Source: an uncultured Ruminococcus sp. (lineage in GTDB: Bacteria > Bacillota > Clostridia > Oscillospirales > Acutalibacteraceae). From it: 19,137 bases of DNA. This document shows positions 7,308 through 15,036 of this stretch, in pieces (positions within the stretch are counted from its first letter, which is position 1; every line of letters starts with the position of its first letter). The translations under genes and the position numbers were made by a program. The stretch spans positions 1-19,137 of the forward strand of contig CACXGH010000232.1 of the NCBI GenBank assembly GCA_902767175.1, written 5' to 3'. The notes under the pieces are model-generated. The model was not told the origin of the DNA, ran no database searches, and saw nothing but the letters and a program-made list of their open reading frames with translations.

Positions 7308-7339
7308 AAAAGCGCTGTACGATAAGGTACAACGCTTTT
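7308..7339 (-). terminator. Terminator between adhE and the radical SAM gene
   Basis: On the minus strand a 13-bp stem (7339-7327 with 7320-7308, one G-T wobble) closes a 6-nt loop and ends in TTTT. It begins 21 nt after the adhE stop codon. The flanking AAAA/TTTT symmetry would also allow weaker action on the other strand. It would partly isolate pflX-yitT from the highly expressed adhE, leaving only ~20 nt for a separate start signal, so some readthrough may serve the downstream genes. Confidence 0.75.
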
Positions 7340-7360
7340 GAACAATAGCTCTCTGATATA

Positions 7361-9988
7361 TTATTTACCGTAATAAGCCTTGAGATACATTTCTTTTATC
7401 TCAGACATAAGGGGATATCTGGGGTTAGCGCCTGTACACTGGTCATTGAATGCATTCTCGACCATTTCATCAAGAGACGCAAGGAATACATCTTCCTGAA
7501 CACCATAATCAGCAATAGTCTTTTTAATGCCGCATTTTTCCTTAAGTTCTTCGATCTTAGCGATAAAGATCTCAAATGTCTCGTTGTCGTCCTTGCCGAC
7601 AAAGCCAAGGAAACGTGCACATTCACAGTATCTTTCAAGAGTATGAGGATACTGATACTGAGAGAAGGTACCCATTTTAGGAGGTACAGGAACAGCATTA
7701 TAGCGCATTACATCGGTAATAAGCAGTGCATTTGCCACACCGTGAGGAATATGATGATAAGCACCGAGCTTATGTGCCATTGAATGGCATACACCGAGGA
7801 ATGCATTTGCGAATGCCATACCTGCAAGAGTCGAAGCTGTAGCCATTTTCTCTCTTGCGATGGGATCATTGGCACCGTTCTCATAAGCAGAAGGAAGATA
7901 ATCAAATATATTCTTCATAGCCTTGAGAGCAAGACCGTCAGTATATTCTGTTGCCATGACAGATGCATAAGCTTCCAGAGCATGGGTAAGGGCATCTATA
8001 CCCGAAGCGCTTGTAAGTCCCTTGGGCTGGTTCATCATATTATCGGCATCAATAATTGCCATATTCGGGAGCAGCTCATAATCTGCAAGCGGATACTTGA
8101 TATTTGTTGTCTCATCGGTGATAACCGCAAAAGGAGTAACCTCAGAGCCCGTACCCGATGAAGTCGGAACAGCTACAAAGTAAGCCTTCTCACCCATTGT
8201 CGGGAATTGATAGATTCTCTTGCGTATATCCATAAAGTCCATAGCCATGTTGAGGAAGTCTGCATCGGGATGCTCATAAAGTACCCACATGATCTTTCCT
8301 GCATCCATAGCAGAGCCGCCGCCAAGTGCGATAATTACATCAGGCTGGAAAAGCTCCATTGCCTTTGCACCCTCTTTTGCAGAGGAAAGTGTAGGGTCAG
8401 GCTGAACATCATAGAAACAGGTATGCTGAATGCCCAATTCATCGAGCTTTGTCTCGATAGGCTTTACATAGCCGTTTTTATAGAGGAAGGAGTCGGTTAC
8501 AATAAATGCCTTCTTCTTGTGCATAACTGTTCCAAGCTCATCAAGAGCAACAGGCATGCAGCCCTTCTTAAAGTAAACCTTCTGGGGTGTTCTGAACCAA
8601 AGCATATTCTCTCTCCTCTCAGCGACCGTCTTTATATTAAGAAGGTGCTTTACACCGACATTTTCCGATACCGAATTGCCGCCCCATGAGCCGCAGCCGA
8701 GGGTAAGAGACGGAGTGAGCTTGAAGTTATATAGGTCGCCGATACCGCCGTGTGATGAAGGCGTATTAATGAGTATGCGGCAGGTTTTCATAGCGTGGTA
8801 GTGCTTTTCGATCTTCTCAGTCTGTGCAGGATGAATGAACAGCGATGATGTATGGCCATATCCGCCGTCAGCTACAAGCTGAGCTGCCTTTTGCAGAGCC
8901 TCGTCAAATGTTTCTGCTTTATACATAGCAAGAACAGGAGACAGCTTCTCATGTGCAAATTCCTCGCTGATATCTACGGACTCAACCTCACCTATAAGTA
9001 TCTTTGTGTCCTCGGGTACCGAAACACCTGCAAGCTCAGCGATCTTATGTGCTTTTTGTCCTACTATTTTAGCATTGAGTGAGCCGTTTATGATGATAGT
9101 CTTTCTGACCTTATCGAGTTCATCACCATAGAGGAAGTAACAGCCTCTGTCTGCGAACTCCTTCTTTACAGCATCATAAATATCCGCAAGAACTGTAACG
9201 CTCTGCTCAGAAGCACAGATCATTCCGTTATCAAAGGTCTTGGAATGGATAATAGAGTTGACGGCAAGCCTGATATCTGCTGTGCTGTCGATTATTACAG
9301 GAGTATTGCCTGCACCGACACCGAGGGCGGGCTTGCCTGATGAATAAGCTGCCTTTACCATGCCGGGACCGCCTGTAGCAAGTATTGTATCTGATGTTTT
9401 CATAAGCTCATTCGTAAGTTCAAGTGACGGTACATCTATCCATGCGATAATATTCTCCGGTGCGCCTGCCTTTACTGCAGCGTCAAGAACTATCTTTGCA
9501 GCAGCAATTGTAGACTTCTTTGCACGGGGATGAGGGCTTATTATAATGCCGTTTCTTGTCTTGAGACATATAAGTGCTTTAAATATAGCTGTAGATGTCG
9601 GGTTTGTTGTAGGAATGACCGCACCTATGACACCTATCGGCTCTGCGATCTTTCTTGTGCCGAAAGCAGGATCATACTCAATTACACCGCAGGTTTTTGT
9701 ATTTCTGTAAGTATTGTAAATATACTCTGCCGCATAGTGATTTTTAATAACCTTGTCCTCTACAACACCCATGCCTGTCTCTTCAACTGCCATTTTAGCA
9801 AGCGGTATTCTTGCCATATTGGCAGCTATAGCGGCAGCCTTGAAGATTTTATCTACCTGCTCCTGTGTGAACCCGGCAAATTTCTTCTGAGCCTCTTTGA
9901 CCTGTGCAAGCTTTGCACTGAAGGTATCAAGATCGTGTACTAACCCGTTTTCTGCCTGAGCTTCGATTTCAATTTCATTCTTAGCCAT
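7361..9988 (-). CDS. adhE: Bifunctional acetaldehyde-CoA / alcohol dehydrogenase
   Basis: AdhE reduces acetyl-CoA to acetaldehyde and then to ethanol, oxidising two NADH, and is the main ethanol-forming fermentation enzyme in many anaerobes. At 875 residues it has the normal full length. The N-terminal aldehyde dehydrogenase domain (about 1-445) has catalytic C258 in DNGMICASEQ. After a linker (about 446-480), the iron-dependent alcohol dehydrogenase domain carries the nucleotide-binding GGGSAMD at 556-562 and iron ligands D665, H669, H735 and H749, in the same spacing as E. coli AdhE. It should assemble into spirosome filaments as the family does. The ATG is set by a GGAGG site 8 nt upstream. 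A perfect sigma-A promoter and a possible Rex operator lie ~100 bp upstream, and a terminator follows. Confidence 0.97.
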   Translation of the reverse strand: MAKNEIEIEAQAENGLVHDLDTFSAKLAQVKEAQKKFAGFTQEQVDKIFKAAAIAANMARIPLAKMAVEETGMGVVEDKVIKNHYAAEYIYNTYRNTKTCGVIEYDPAFGTRKIAEPIGVIGAVIPTTNPTSTAIFKALICLKTRNGIIISPHPRAKKSTIAAAKIVLDAAVKAGAPENIIAWIDVPSLELTNELMKTSDTILATGGPGMVKAAYSSGKPALGVGAGNTPVIIDSTADIRLAVNSIIHSKTFDNGMICASEQSVTVLADIYDAVKKEFADRGCYFLYGDELDKVRKTIIINGSLNAKIVGQKAHKIAELAGVSVPEDTKILIGEVESVDISEEFAHEKLSPVLAMYKAETFDEALQKAAQLVADGGYGHTSSLFIHPAQTEKIEKHYHAMKTCRILINTPSSHGGIGDLYNFKLTPSLTLGCGSWGGNSVSENVGVKHLLNIKTVAERRENMLWFRTPQKVYFKKGCMPVALDELGTVMHKKKAFIVTDSFLYKNGYVKPIETKLDELGIQHTCFYDVQPDPTLSSAKEGAKAMELFQPDVIIALGGGSAMDAGKIMWVLYEHPDADFLNMAMDFMDIRKRIYQFPTMGEKAYFVAVPTSSGTGSEVTPFAVITDETTNIKYPLADYELLPNMAIIDADNMMNQPKGLTSASGIDALTHALEAYASVMATEYTDGLALKAMKNIFDYLPSAYENGANDPIAREKMATASTLAGMAFANAFLGVCHSMAHKLGAYHHIPHGVANALLITDVMRYNAVPVPPKMGTFSQYQYPHTLERYCECARFLGFVGKDDNETFEIFIAKIEELKEKCGIKKTIADYGVQEDVFLASLDEMVENAFNDQCTGANPRYPLMSEIKEMYLKAYYGK

Positions 9989-10023
9989 TGTCCTGTCCTC
10001 CGTTTTGTTATTAACAGTTTAAT

Positions 10024-10053
10024 GCAGGGCATACCGCAGTACGGTACGGCTGC
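10024..10053 (-). other. Imperfect hairpin in the adhE leader
   Basis: The ~95-nt untranslated leader of adhE contains an imperfect stem: GCAG/CTGC at the base (10024-10027 with 10050-10053) and TACCG/CGGTA (10032-10036 with 10042-10046) around a 5-nt loop. No T-tract follows and it does not cover the ribosome binding site, so an mRNA-stability role is more plausible than attenuation. Confidence 0.35.
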
Positions 10054-10090
10054 TTTACACCAAATTAATAAATATTCGTATCTATATACC

Positions 10091-10119
10091 ATTATAATAG
10101 TTCGTTAAAAAGTTGTCAA
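10091..10119 (-). promoter_or_regulatory. Consensus sigma-A promoter of adhE
   Basis: On the minus strand TTGACA (10119-10114) and TATAAT (10096-10091) are separated by exactly 17 bp, an exact match to the housekeeping consensus. The predicted start point near 10084 gives a leader of about 95 nt before the adhE ATG. It predicts strong expression unless repressed, which makes the overlapping operator candidate relevant. Confidence 0.85.
10102..10119 (-). promoter_or_regulatory. Candidate Rex operator over the adhE -35 box
   Basis: Read on the minus strand the 18 bp are TTGACAA-CTTT-TTAACGA. The clostridial Rex consensus is TTGTTAA-N4-TTAACAA; the site matches 11 of 14 defined positions with the correct 4-bp spacer. 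It covers the -35 hexamer and part of the spacer, where a redox-sensing NAD/NADH repressor would block polymerase. Rex control of adhE is well known in Clostridia, but no rex gene is in the window. Part of the match comes from the -35 TTGACA itself. Confidence 0.45.
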
Positions 10120-10217
10120 TATTATATTTCAGGTATACAGCCCGATTTCAGAAATTCTATATTTTAGATATTTTCTATGCCTTTTAAGATAAAAATTCAT
10201 CATTAACGATATATGCA

Positions 10218-11132
10218 CTACTGGTTATTTTTTCTTACATCAATCATTTTTAATATTGTTTTCCTCTTTACAGTTTTACCATTGAGAAATACATATTCCT
10301 CAGGATCTCCCTTTGCAAGCGGCTCAAGCTCCTCAACAGTAAGCTGTTCGTCCTTTTCCTTTTCAAGCTTCAGCTGCTGTTCATGCTGTGACTGCTCTGA
10401 AAACGGAGTAATTATATGTTTCTCTATAGTCTGATACGAATTATAGACAACTATATACATTATAAGTGTAGGCAAACCAAGAAGTGTAAGAACACCAAGA
10501 ACAATAAGCAGCGGAGTAAGGCTGTTTATCAAAGCCGCAAGCGAATATATAAGAAAAGCGGTAAAAAGAAGTGCAAACAGTATTTTAAGATGATTTACAA
10601 AACCCTTTGCAATAAACAGAAGTGAGTTTTTAAAAACATCTACAAAATGCAGCTCTACCGAAACTGTCATAACAACTGCCGAAAATTCTATCAGAATAAA
10701 GACAAGCGATGTGATGGCAACCACAATAAGATAAGCCGTGACGGCTCCGCTCTCTGACTGCTTATTCAATGCGAGCATTACAAACATTCCAGCCGTAAGG
10801 ATATACAGAAGAGCCGAGTTTATCAAAAAGAAAAGCCAATTCTCCTTTATGCCCTTAAAGAAATCTTTGACAGGCATTACTTTTTTATCAGCAGTAAGCT
10901 TTCTGCAGACATTGATTATTCCTGCAAAAAACGGTGACATAAACGGTATCAGCAAAAATAATATAAACCAATTCATTGCTCCCAATGCCTGAAAGACAAA
11001 TACGAGAATGGTTATAAAAACCGCAAGCGGTATGCAGAAAAACAGATTTGCAAGCAGGAGCTTTCCGAGATTTGAGAATAAACCTGAAAAGAAATCGGAA
11101 AGACCGTATTTTCTTTGAGCAGAGACCGACAT
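10218..11132 (-). CDS. Polytopic membrane protein, possibly YesL/DUF624-like
   Basis: The 304-residue protein has about six hydrophobic segments between residues ~20 and ~235, starting with FSGLFSNLGKLLLANLFFCIPL, then a highly charged cytoplasmic tail of ~65 residues (Gln/Glu/Lys-rich, EKEKDEQLTVEELEPL). The helix layout and N-terminal pattern loosely recall DUF624/YesL proteins, but I would not name a function. Its start has an AAGGAAGTG site. It begins 34 bp after the spoIIM stop on the same strand, so it probably shares the spoIIM transcript and perhaps its sporulation timing. No convincing terminator separates it from the adhE promoter region. Confidence 0.75.
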   Translation of the reverse strand: MSVSAQRKYGLSDFFSGLFSNLGKLLLANLFFCIPLAVFITILVFVFQALGAMNWFILFLLIPFMSPFFAGIINVCRKLTADKKVMPVKDFFKGIKENWLFFLINSALLYILTAGMFVMLALNKQSESGAVTAYLIVVAITSLVFILIEFSAVVMTVSVELHFVDVFKNSLLFIAKGFVNHLKILFALLFTAFLIYSLAALINSLTPLLIVLGVLTLLGLPTLIMYIVVYNSYQTIEKHIITPFSEQSQHEQQLKLEKEKDEQLTVEELEPLAKGDPEEYVFLNGKTVKRKTILKMIDVRKNNQ

Positions 11133-11166
11133 TTAGACACTTCCTTGATAATTAATAGCAAATACT

Positions 11167-11793
11167 TCAAAAGCTGAACATCCACGAAAAGCACAGCGCA
11201 CACAGCATATCCGCAAGGCTTGATGCGGCGCACAGCAGCATCAGCTTCAGCATGGTGACAGCATAGGCTCTGAACTGAGCCTGAGGGTCGTCCTTTATCG
11301 GGGAGCGAAAAAGGAACATCACCGAGTTTATAGAGTTTCTGAATGAATAGAGAGACGCTGCCGCTATTACAGCGGAAGAAATGAACATTCCCGGAAGAAT
11401 AACGAGCAAATTATAGAATATCCCCTTCATTCCATAAGCACCATAAATAAAACCGGCGCTTAGTCCGTAGCCATAGCCCTTAAAAAAGGCGGCAGGAAGA
11501 CACAAGAGCCATCCCCACAGGGAAATCCCCAAAAGAAAGATAACGAGCATAAATATTGTTCCGGATGAGAAAGACGAAATAAATGTTGAAATAATGCCGC
11601 AGTCGCTGCGAAGTGCGTAATTCGTCCTGAAAATAACATCAAGACTTTGCAGCATTCCGGCATCTGCTCCCCTGCTGCTGAATGAGCCGCAAACAATTCC
11701 TGCAAGCAATGCGGCACAAAACAGCATAAACAGCCTGTATCTTTTCAATCCGTTTGCTTGTTCTTGGGGTTCAAATAATATCAGCTTCTTCAT
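11167..11793 (-). CDS. spoIIM: Stage II sporulation protein M homologue
   Basis: SpoIIM is part of the mother-cell SpoIIDMP machinery that thins septal peptidoglycan and drives engulfment of the forespore; it localises SpoIIP and SpoIID at the septum. This 208-residue protein has the expected short basic N-terminus and about five membrane helices (first at ~19-37), with the internal LPAAFFKGYGYGLSAGF and NLLVILPGMFISSAVI segments typical of the family. Length is normal. A GGGAG site precedes the ATG at 11793, and a sigma-E-like promoter lies in the 77-bp gap after metH. spoIID and spoIIP are not in the window. Confidence 0.85.
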   Translation of the reverse strand: MKKLILFEPQEQANGLKRYRLFMLFCAALLAGIVCGSFSSRGADAGMLQSLDVIFRTNYALRSDCGIISTFISSFSSGTIFMLVIFLLGISLWGWLLCLPAAFFKGYGYGLSAGFIYGAYGMKGIFYNLLVILPGMFISSAVIAAASLYSFRNSINSVMFLFRSPIKDDPQAQFRAYAVTMLKLMLLCAASSLADMLCALCFSWMFSF

Positions 11794-11833
11794 GTATTCA
11801 ACTCCCTTGTGCTTTAATAAAATAAGGTCGTTA

Positions 11834-11863
11834 ATTTTTATGAAGCTGATTTTTCAATTATAC
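11834..11863 (-). promoter_or_regulatory. Candidate sigma-E promoter of spoIIM
   Basis: On the minus strand GTATAATT (11863-11856) and CATAAAAAT (11842-11834) are spaced by 13 bp, close to the sigma-E pattern (-35 ATATT-like, -10 CATACAAT). The -10 ends 40 nt before the spoIIM ATG, leaving room for a leader with the GGGAG site. Bacillus spoIIM is transcribed by sigma-E. The TATAAT inside the -35 could be mistaken for a sigma-A -10, but no -35 lies 17 bp upstream of it. Confidence 0.45.
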
Positions 11864-11870
11864 CGACGGC

Positions 11871-14243
11871 TCAGCTCTCAGAATAGAAGCTTTCGGCAAA
11901 GCGTACGCTGTCCATTGCATCAGCACCGTAAAAGTCTGCGCCTATCATATCTGCATATTCCTGATTTAGCACAGCACCTCCGACAAGCGTTTTTATGCTC
12001 TTGTCCGTCTTATTAAGCAGTGCTATGGTTTCAGCCATTGCCGGAACGGTAGTAGTCATCAGAGCGCTGAGTCCTACAAGCCTGCATTTATTCTCAACGG
12101 CACAGTTTACAATATCCTCGGGCGGAACATCTCTTCCAAGGTCATATACCGTAAAGCCGTAGCTTTCCATGAGCACCTTAACGATATTCTTGCCTATGTC
12201 GTGGATATCTCCCCTGACAGTAGCTAAAACTATTGCTTTGCTCTTGTCAGTTTTATCGGCAGGTATTTTTTTCTTTACCTCCTCAAATGCTGCCGAAGCT
12301 GCTTCGGCGCTCATGAGAAGCTGCGGAAGATACGCCTTTTTATTCTCAAATGCCTCACCTATTTCGTTGAGTGCAGGAACGATATGACAGTTTATTACAT
12401 CAAGAGGTGCAGTTTCAGTCAGAAGCTGTGAAGCGTATTTTACTGCCGATTCCTTTAGTCCCTTGACAATAGAGCTTCTCAGGTCACCCTCCGGGGCTGC
12501 TGCGTTCTTTTTATCAGCCGTTTGCTGTTCAGTCGTGGAAGAAGCATAGTTTATATAATCCGTACAGCCTTTATCGAGGTTGTTCAGCGCACGGAAGGTA
12601 TAATAGGTATTCATCATTGCCTTTGAGAAGGGATTCATTATTGCACAGTTAAGACCGCTTTGCAGAGCATTCGCATAGAATGTCGAGGTGATTAGCTCTC
12701 TCTGCGGTAAGCCGAAGGAGATATTCGAGATACCAAGACTCGTCTTTACGCCAAGTGCTCTTATTCTTCTGACAGACTCAAGGGTTACTACTGCGCTTTC
12801 CGGATTTGATGATATAGTAAGCGCAAGAGGGTCAACTATGATATCCTTCTTTTTTATGCCGTAAGATGCAGCCCGTTCAATTATCTTTTCGGCTATTTTT
12901 GTTCTGTCCTCCGCCTTATCGGGAATTCCGCTTTCGTCTATTGTAAGTGCGATAAGACCGCCGCCGTATTTCTGAACTATAGGAAGAACTGCATTGAGGC
13001 TTTTTTCCGTACCGTTGACGGAATTAACGAGCGGTTTTCCGTTATAAGCTCTTATTGCTGCCGAAAGTGTTTCGGGTGAGGTCGAGTCTATCTGTAATGG
13101 AATATCCGTAACCGCCTGTATCGAAGTGACACACCGCAGCATCATTTCTGTTTCGTTGATCTCGGGAAGTCCGGCATTGACATCAAGTATATGCGCTCCT
13201 GCTTCAGCCTGCTTTATTGCTTCATTCAGCACATAGTTCAAATCTCCGCTGCGAAGGGCTTCCTTGAGCTTCGGCTTTCCTGTAGGGTTGATCCTCTCCC
13301 CTATCAATACAGGGTCATCACCGATCATCACGGCATGGGTATATGAGGATACCATTGTAATATCTTTCTCTTCGGGAAGAGAATACGGCAATGATTTGGT
13401 TTTTTCAATCACCTTGGATATATATTCGGGTGTCGTTCCGCAGCAGCCGCCGAGAATTGTTGCTCCGCTCTCTGCAAGACGCACCATTTGGCCGGAAAAT
13501 TCCTCGGCATCGACATTGAATACAGTCTTTCCGTCTCTGACCTCCGGCAGACCTGCATTCGGATTTACTATGATCGGGGTCGAAGAATATTTACTGAATT
13601 CATCTATTATCCCGATCATTTTATCCGGACCGAGCGAACAGTTTACTCCGATTGCGTCAACCCTCAGAGCTTCAAGCATTGCTGTCATAGCCATAGGGTC
13701 CGCACCCGTCATCAGCTTGCCCGATGCATCATACACATTGGTTACAAATACAGGCAGATCGCTGTTTTCCTTTACTGCAAGTACAGCCGCCTTAGTCTCA
13801 AGGCTGTCGTTCATTGTTTCTATCAATACAAGGTCTGCACCGCATTCCGCAGCTGCTCTTACATTATCGGCAAAGATATCCACTGCTTCTTCAAAAGGCA
13901 GGTCTCCAAGAGGCTCAAGAAGTCTGCCTGTAGGTCCCATATCGAAAGCCACAAAGGCGTTTTCTCTGCCCTGAGCTGCTCTTCTGGCGCATTCTATACC
14001 TGCAGTGATAAGCTCACGGTAGTTTTTGAATTTATCACGGTTAACCCCGAATGTATTCGTCTTTACAATATTACAGCCCGCATCAAAATAAGCGTTATGG
14101 AGGGCAGTTATTCTTTCGGGGTGTTCGATATTCCAAAGCTCGGGAGAGTAACCGGCAGGAAGTCCAAGCCCTTGAAGAACAGTTCCTGTTCCGCCGTCAA
14201 AATAAACTCTCTGCTTTTTAATAAGTTCAATTATATTATTCAT
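11871..14243 (-). CDS. metH: Cobalamin-dependent methionine synthase lacking the activation domain
   Basis: The enzyme transfers a methyl group from methyltetrahydrofolate to homocysteine through cobalamin. The 790-residue protein holds, in order, the homocysteine-binding barrel (about 1-290) with zinc ligands C202, C267 and C268 (GGCCGT), the pterin-binding barrel (about 310-560; IGERINPTGK at 314-323), the cobalamin cap helices (about 585-660), and the B12-binding Rossmann domain with DIHDIGKN, where H681 is the lower axial cobalt ligand. The C-terminal SAM-dependent reactivation domain of E. coli MetH is absent and is encoded by the overlapping upstream gene. That arrangement is known in Clostridia and Thermotoga. 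The ATG overlaps the upstream stop as ATGA, indicating coupled translation. Confidence 0.95.
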   Translation of the reverse strand: MNNIIELIKKQRVYFDGGTGTVLQGLGLPAGYSPELWNIEHPERITALHNAYFDAGCNIVKTNTFGVNRDKFKNYRELITAGIECARRAAQGRENAFVAFDMGPTGRLLEPLGDLPFEEAVDIFADNVRAAAECGADLVLIETMNDSLETKAAVLAVKENSDLPVFVTNVYDASGKLMTGADPMAMTAMLEALRVDAIGVNCSLGPDKMIGIIDEFSKYSSTPIIVNPNAGLPEVRDGKTVFNVDAEEFSGQMVRLAESGATILGGCCGTTPEYISKVIEKTKSLPYSLPEEKDITMVSSYTHAVMIGDDPVLIGERINPTGKPKLKEALRSGDLNYVLNEAIKQAEAGAHILDVNAGLPEINETEMMLRCVTSIQAVTDIPLQIDSTSPETLSAAIRAYNGKPLVNSVNGTEKSLNAVLPIVQKYGGGLIALTIDESGIPDKAEDRTKIAEKIIERAASYGIKKKDIIVDPLALTISSNPESAVVTLESVRRIRALGVKTSLGISNISFGLPQRELITSTFYANALQSGLNCAIMNPFSKAMMNTYYTFRALNNLDKGCTDYINYASSTTEQQTADKKNAAAPEGDLRSSIVKGLKESAVKYASQLLTETAPLDVINCHIVPALNEIGEAFENKKAYLPQLLMSAEAASAAFEEVKKKIPADKTDKSKAIVLATVRGDIHDIGKNIVKVLMESYGFTVYDLGRDVPPEDIVNCAVENKCRLVGLSALMTTTVPAMAETIALLNKTDKSIKTLVGGAVLNQEYADMIGADFYGADAMDSVRFAESFYSES

Positions 14244-14857
14244 AAGCCTTCCTCATCATTTTTATTTCCCTTTATTCCCATAAATGCCGTAATCGACTTA
14301 ACAGGCGTCATAAGATATGCTGAATTCAGTGTGATTCCTAAATTATTGACCGCATCGAGTCTTGCAAGCAGCGGCTTTTGAAGCGTTATTGACAGGTCGC
14401 CGAATCCGGGGCTGAATCGCGGTACGCATTTTGTATCACGGGTCAGTATTTTACATACATAGTCGCAAAAGCTCTCTGCTGCTGCCGAAGACAGGGCATC
14501 TGTCATGAAATGCTCTGCCTGAGATACTACATTAAGACGTGCAAGCAGTCTGTCTACGGCAATACCCGTTGTCAAAGCCATTACATATACCTCTTTGCAG
14601 CCGCTAAGGTTTTTATACAGGTCACGGCTCTGTACTTCTGCAAAATCAAATATACACACACCCGTTTTGCTCAGATCCACAGGTATACGAATATATGCAC
14701 ATTTATAGCTGATAACATCAAGCAGCCTGTTTTTGCAGGCTTCAAGCTGAGGGCTTGTATATCCTCTTTCGGTTTTTAGTCTCAATGCCAGTTCATTGCG
14801 GTTTATCTCTATGAGATGAGCGTCCGGCATGATCATACTGATCTCTTTGTTTATCAT
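14240..14857 (-). CDS. Stand-alone methionine synthase activation domain protein
   Basis: This 205-residue protein corresponds to the vitamin B12-dependent methionine synthase activation domain, which uses SAM and an electron donor to re-methylate oxidised cob(II)alamin. The motif PRFSPGFGD at 146-154 is equivalent to the SAM-binding Arg-x-x-x-Gly-Tyr region of E. coli MetH, with Phe in place of Tyr. The region ALTTGIAVDRLLAR (94-107) and the helix around AAAESFCDYVCK (125-136) also fit the short clostridial form, which is smaller than the ~330-residue E. coli domain. It is the first gene of the metH operon, with a strong promoter 59 nt upstream of its ATG and a weak GAAGAAGAG ribosome binding site. 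Confidence 0.9.
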   Translation of the reverse strand: MINKEISMIMPDAHLIEINRNELALRLKTERGYTSPQLEACKNRLLDVISYKCAYIRIPVDLSKTGVCIFDFAEVQSRDLYKNLSGCKEVYVMALTTGIAVDRLLARLNVVSQAEHFMTDALSSAAAESFCDYVCKILTRDTKCVPRFSPGFGDLSITLQKPLLARLDAVNNLGITLNSAYLMTPVKSITAFMGIKGNKNDEEGL

Positions 14858-14915
14858 AATGTCTCTTCTTCCGATTTTCCCTTATGTACATATTTTTCTG
14901 TATAATATACTATTT

Positions 14916-14944
14916 ATTATACCATAAAAGCTGACGCATTGCAA
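14916..14944 (-). promoter_or_regulatory. Sigma-A promoter of the methionine synthase operon
   Basis: On the minus strand TTGCAA (14944-14939) and TATAAT (14921-14916) are 17 bp apart. The -10 lies 58 nt upstream of the first ATG. The -35 starts only 3 nt beyond the base of the amylase terminator stem, so its T-rich tail runs into this promoter. The remaining ~50-nt leader is too short for a cobalamin or SAM riboswitch, and none is visible. Confidence 0.75.
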
Positions 14945-14991
14945 CAAAAGTACAGTCTCCGTATGAATTAATCCATACGGAGACTGTACTT
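14945..14991 (-). terminator. Strong terminator of the amylase gene
   Basis: A perfect 18-bp stem (14948-14965 with 14974-14991) with an 8-nt loop lies 45 nt after the amylase stop. On the minus strand the stem ends in TT and is followed by TTGTT, giving a usable T-tract. It is the most stable hairpin in the window and insulates the methionine synthase operon from the amylase transcript. Confidence 0.85.
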
Positions 14992-15036
14992 AGTTAATGA
15001 TAATTATGGAAGGAGTATTTTACCCTGTAAAGCTGA

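Noticed and set aside
8207..8689. Plus-strand open frame opposite adhE
   Set aside because: Antisense shadow of AdhE codon bias; composition is Cys/His/Leu-rich and no family is recognisable.
10005..10016. TTGTTATTAACA upstream of adhE as a second Rex site
   Set aside because: The half sites abut without the 4-bp spacer, and the site lies in the leader next to the ribosome binding site.
13488..14381. Long plus-strand open frame (297 codons) opposite metH
   Set aside because: It lies wholly antisense to strongly supported metH and its activator, is rich in Cys/Tyr/Ser from reversed codons, and has no ribosome binding site or recognisable domain.
14858..14915. Cobalamin or SAM riboswitch in the methionine synthase leader
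   Set aside because: The leader is only about 50 nt and lacks any conserved riboswitch core or multi-stem structure.
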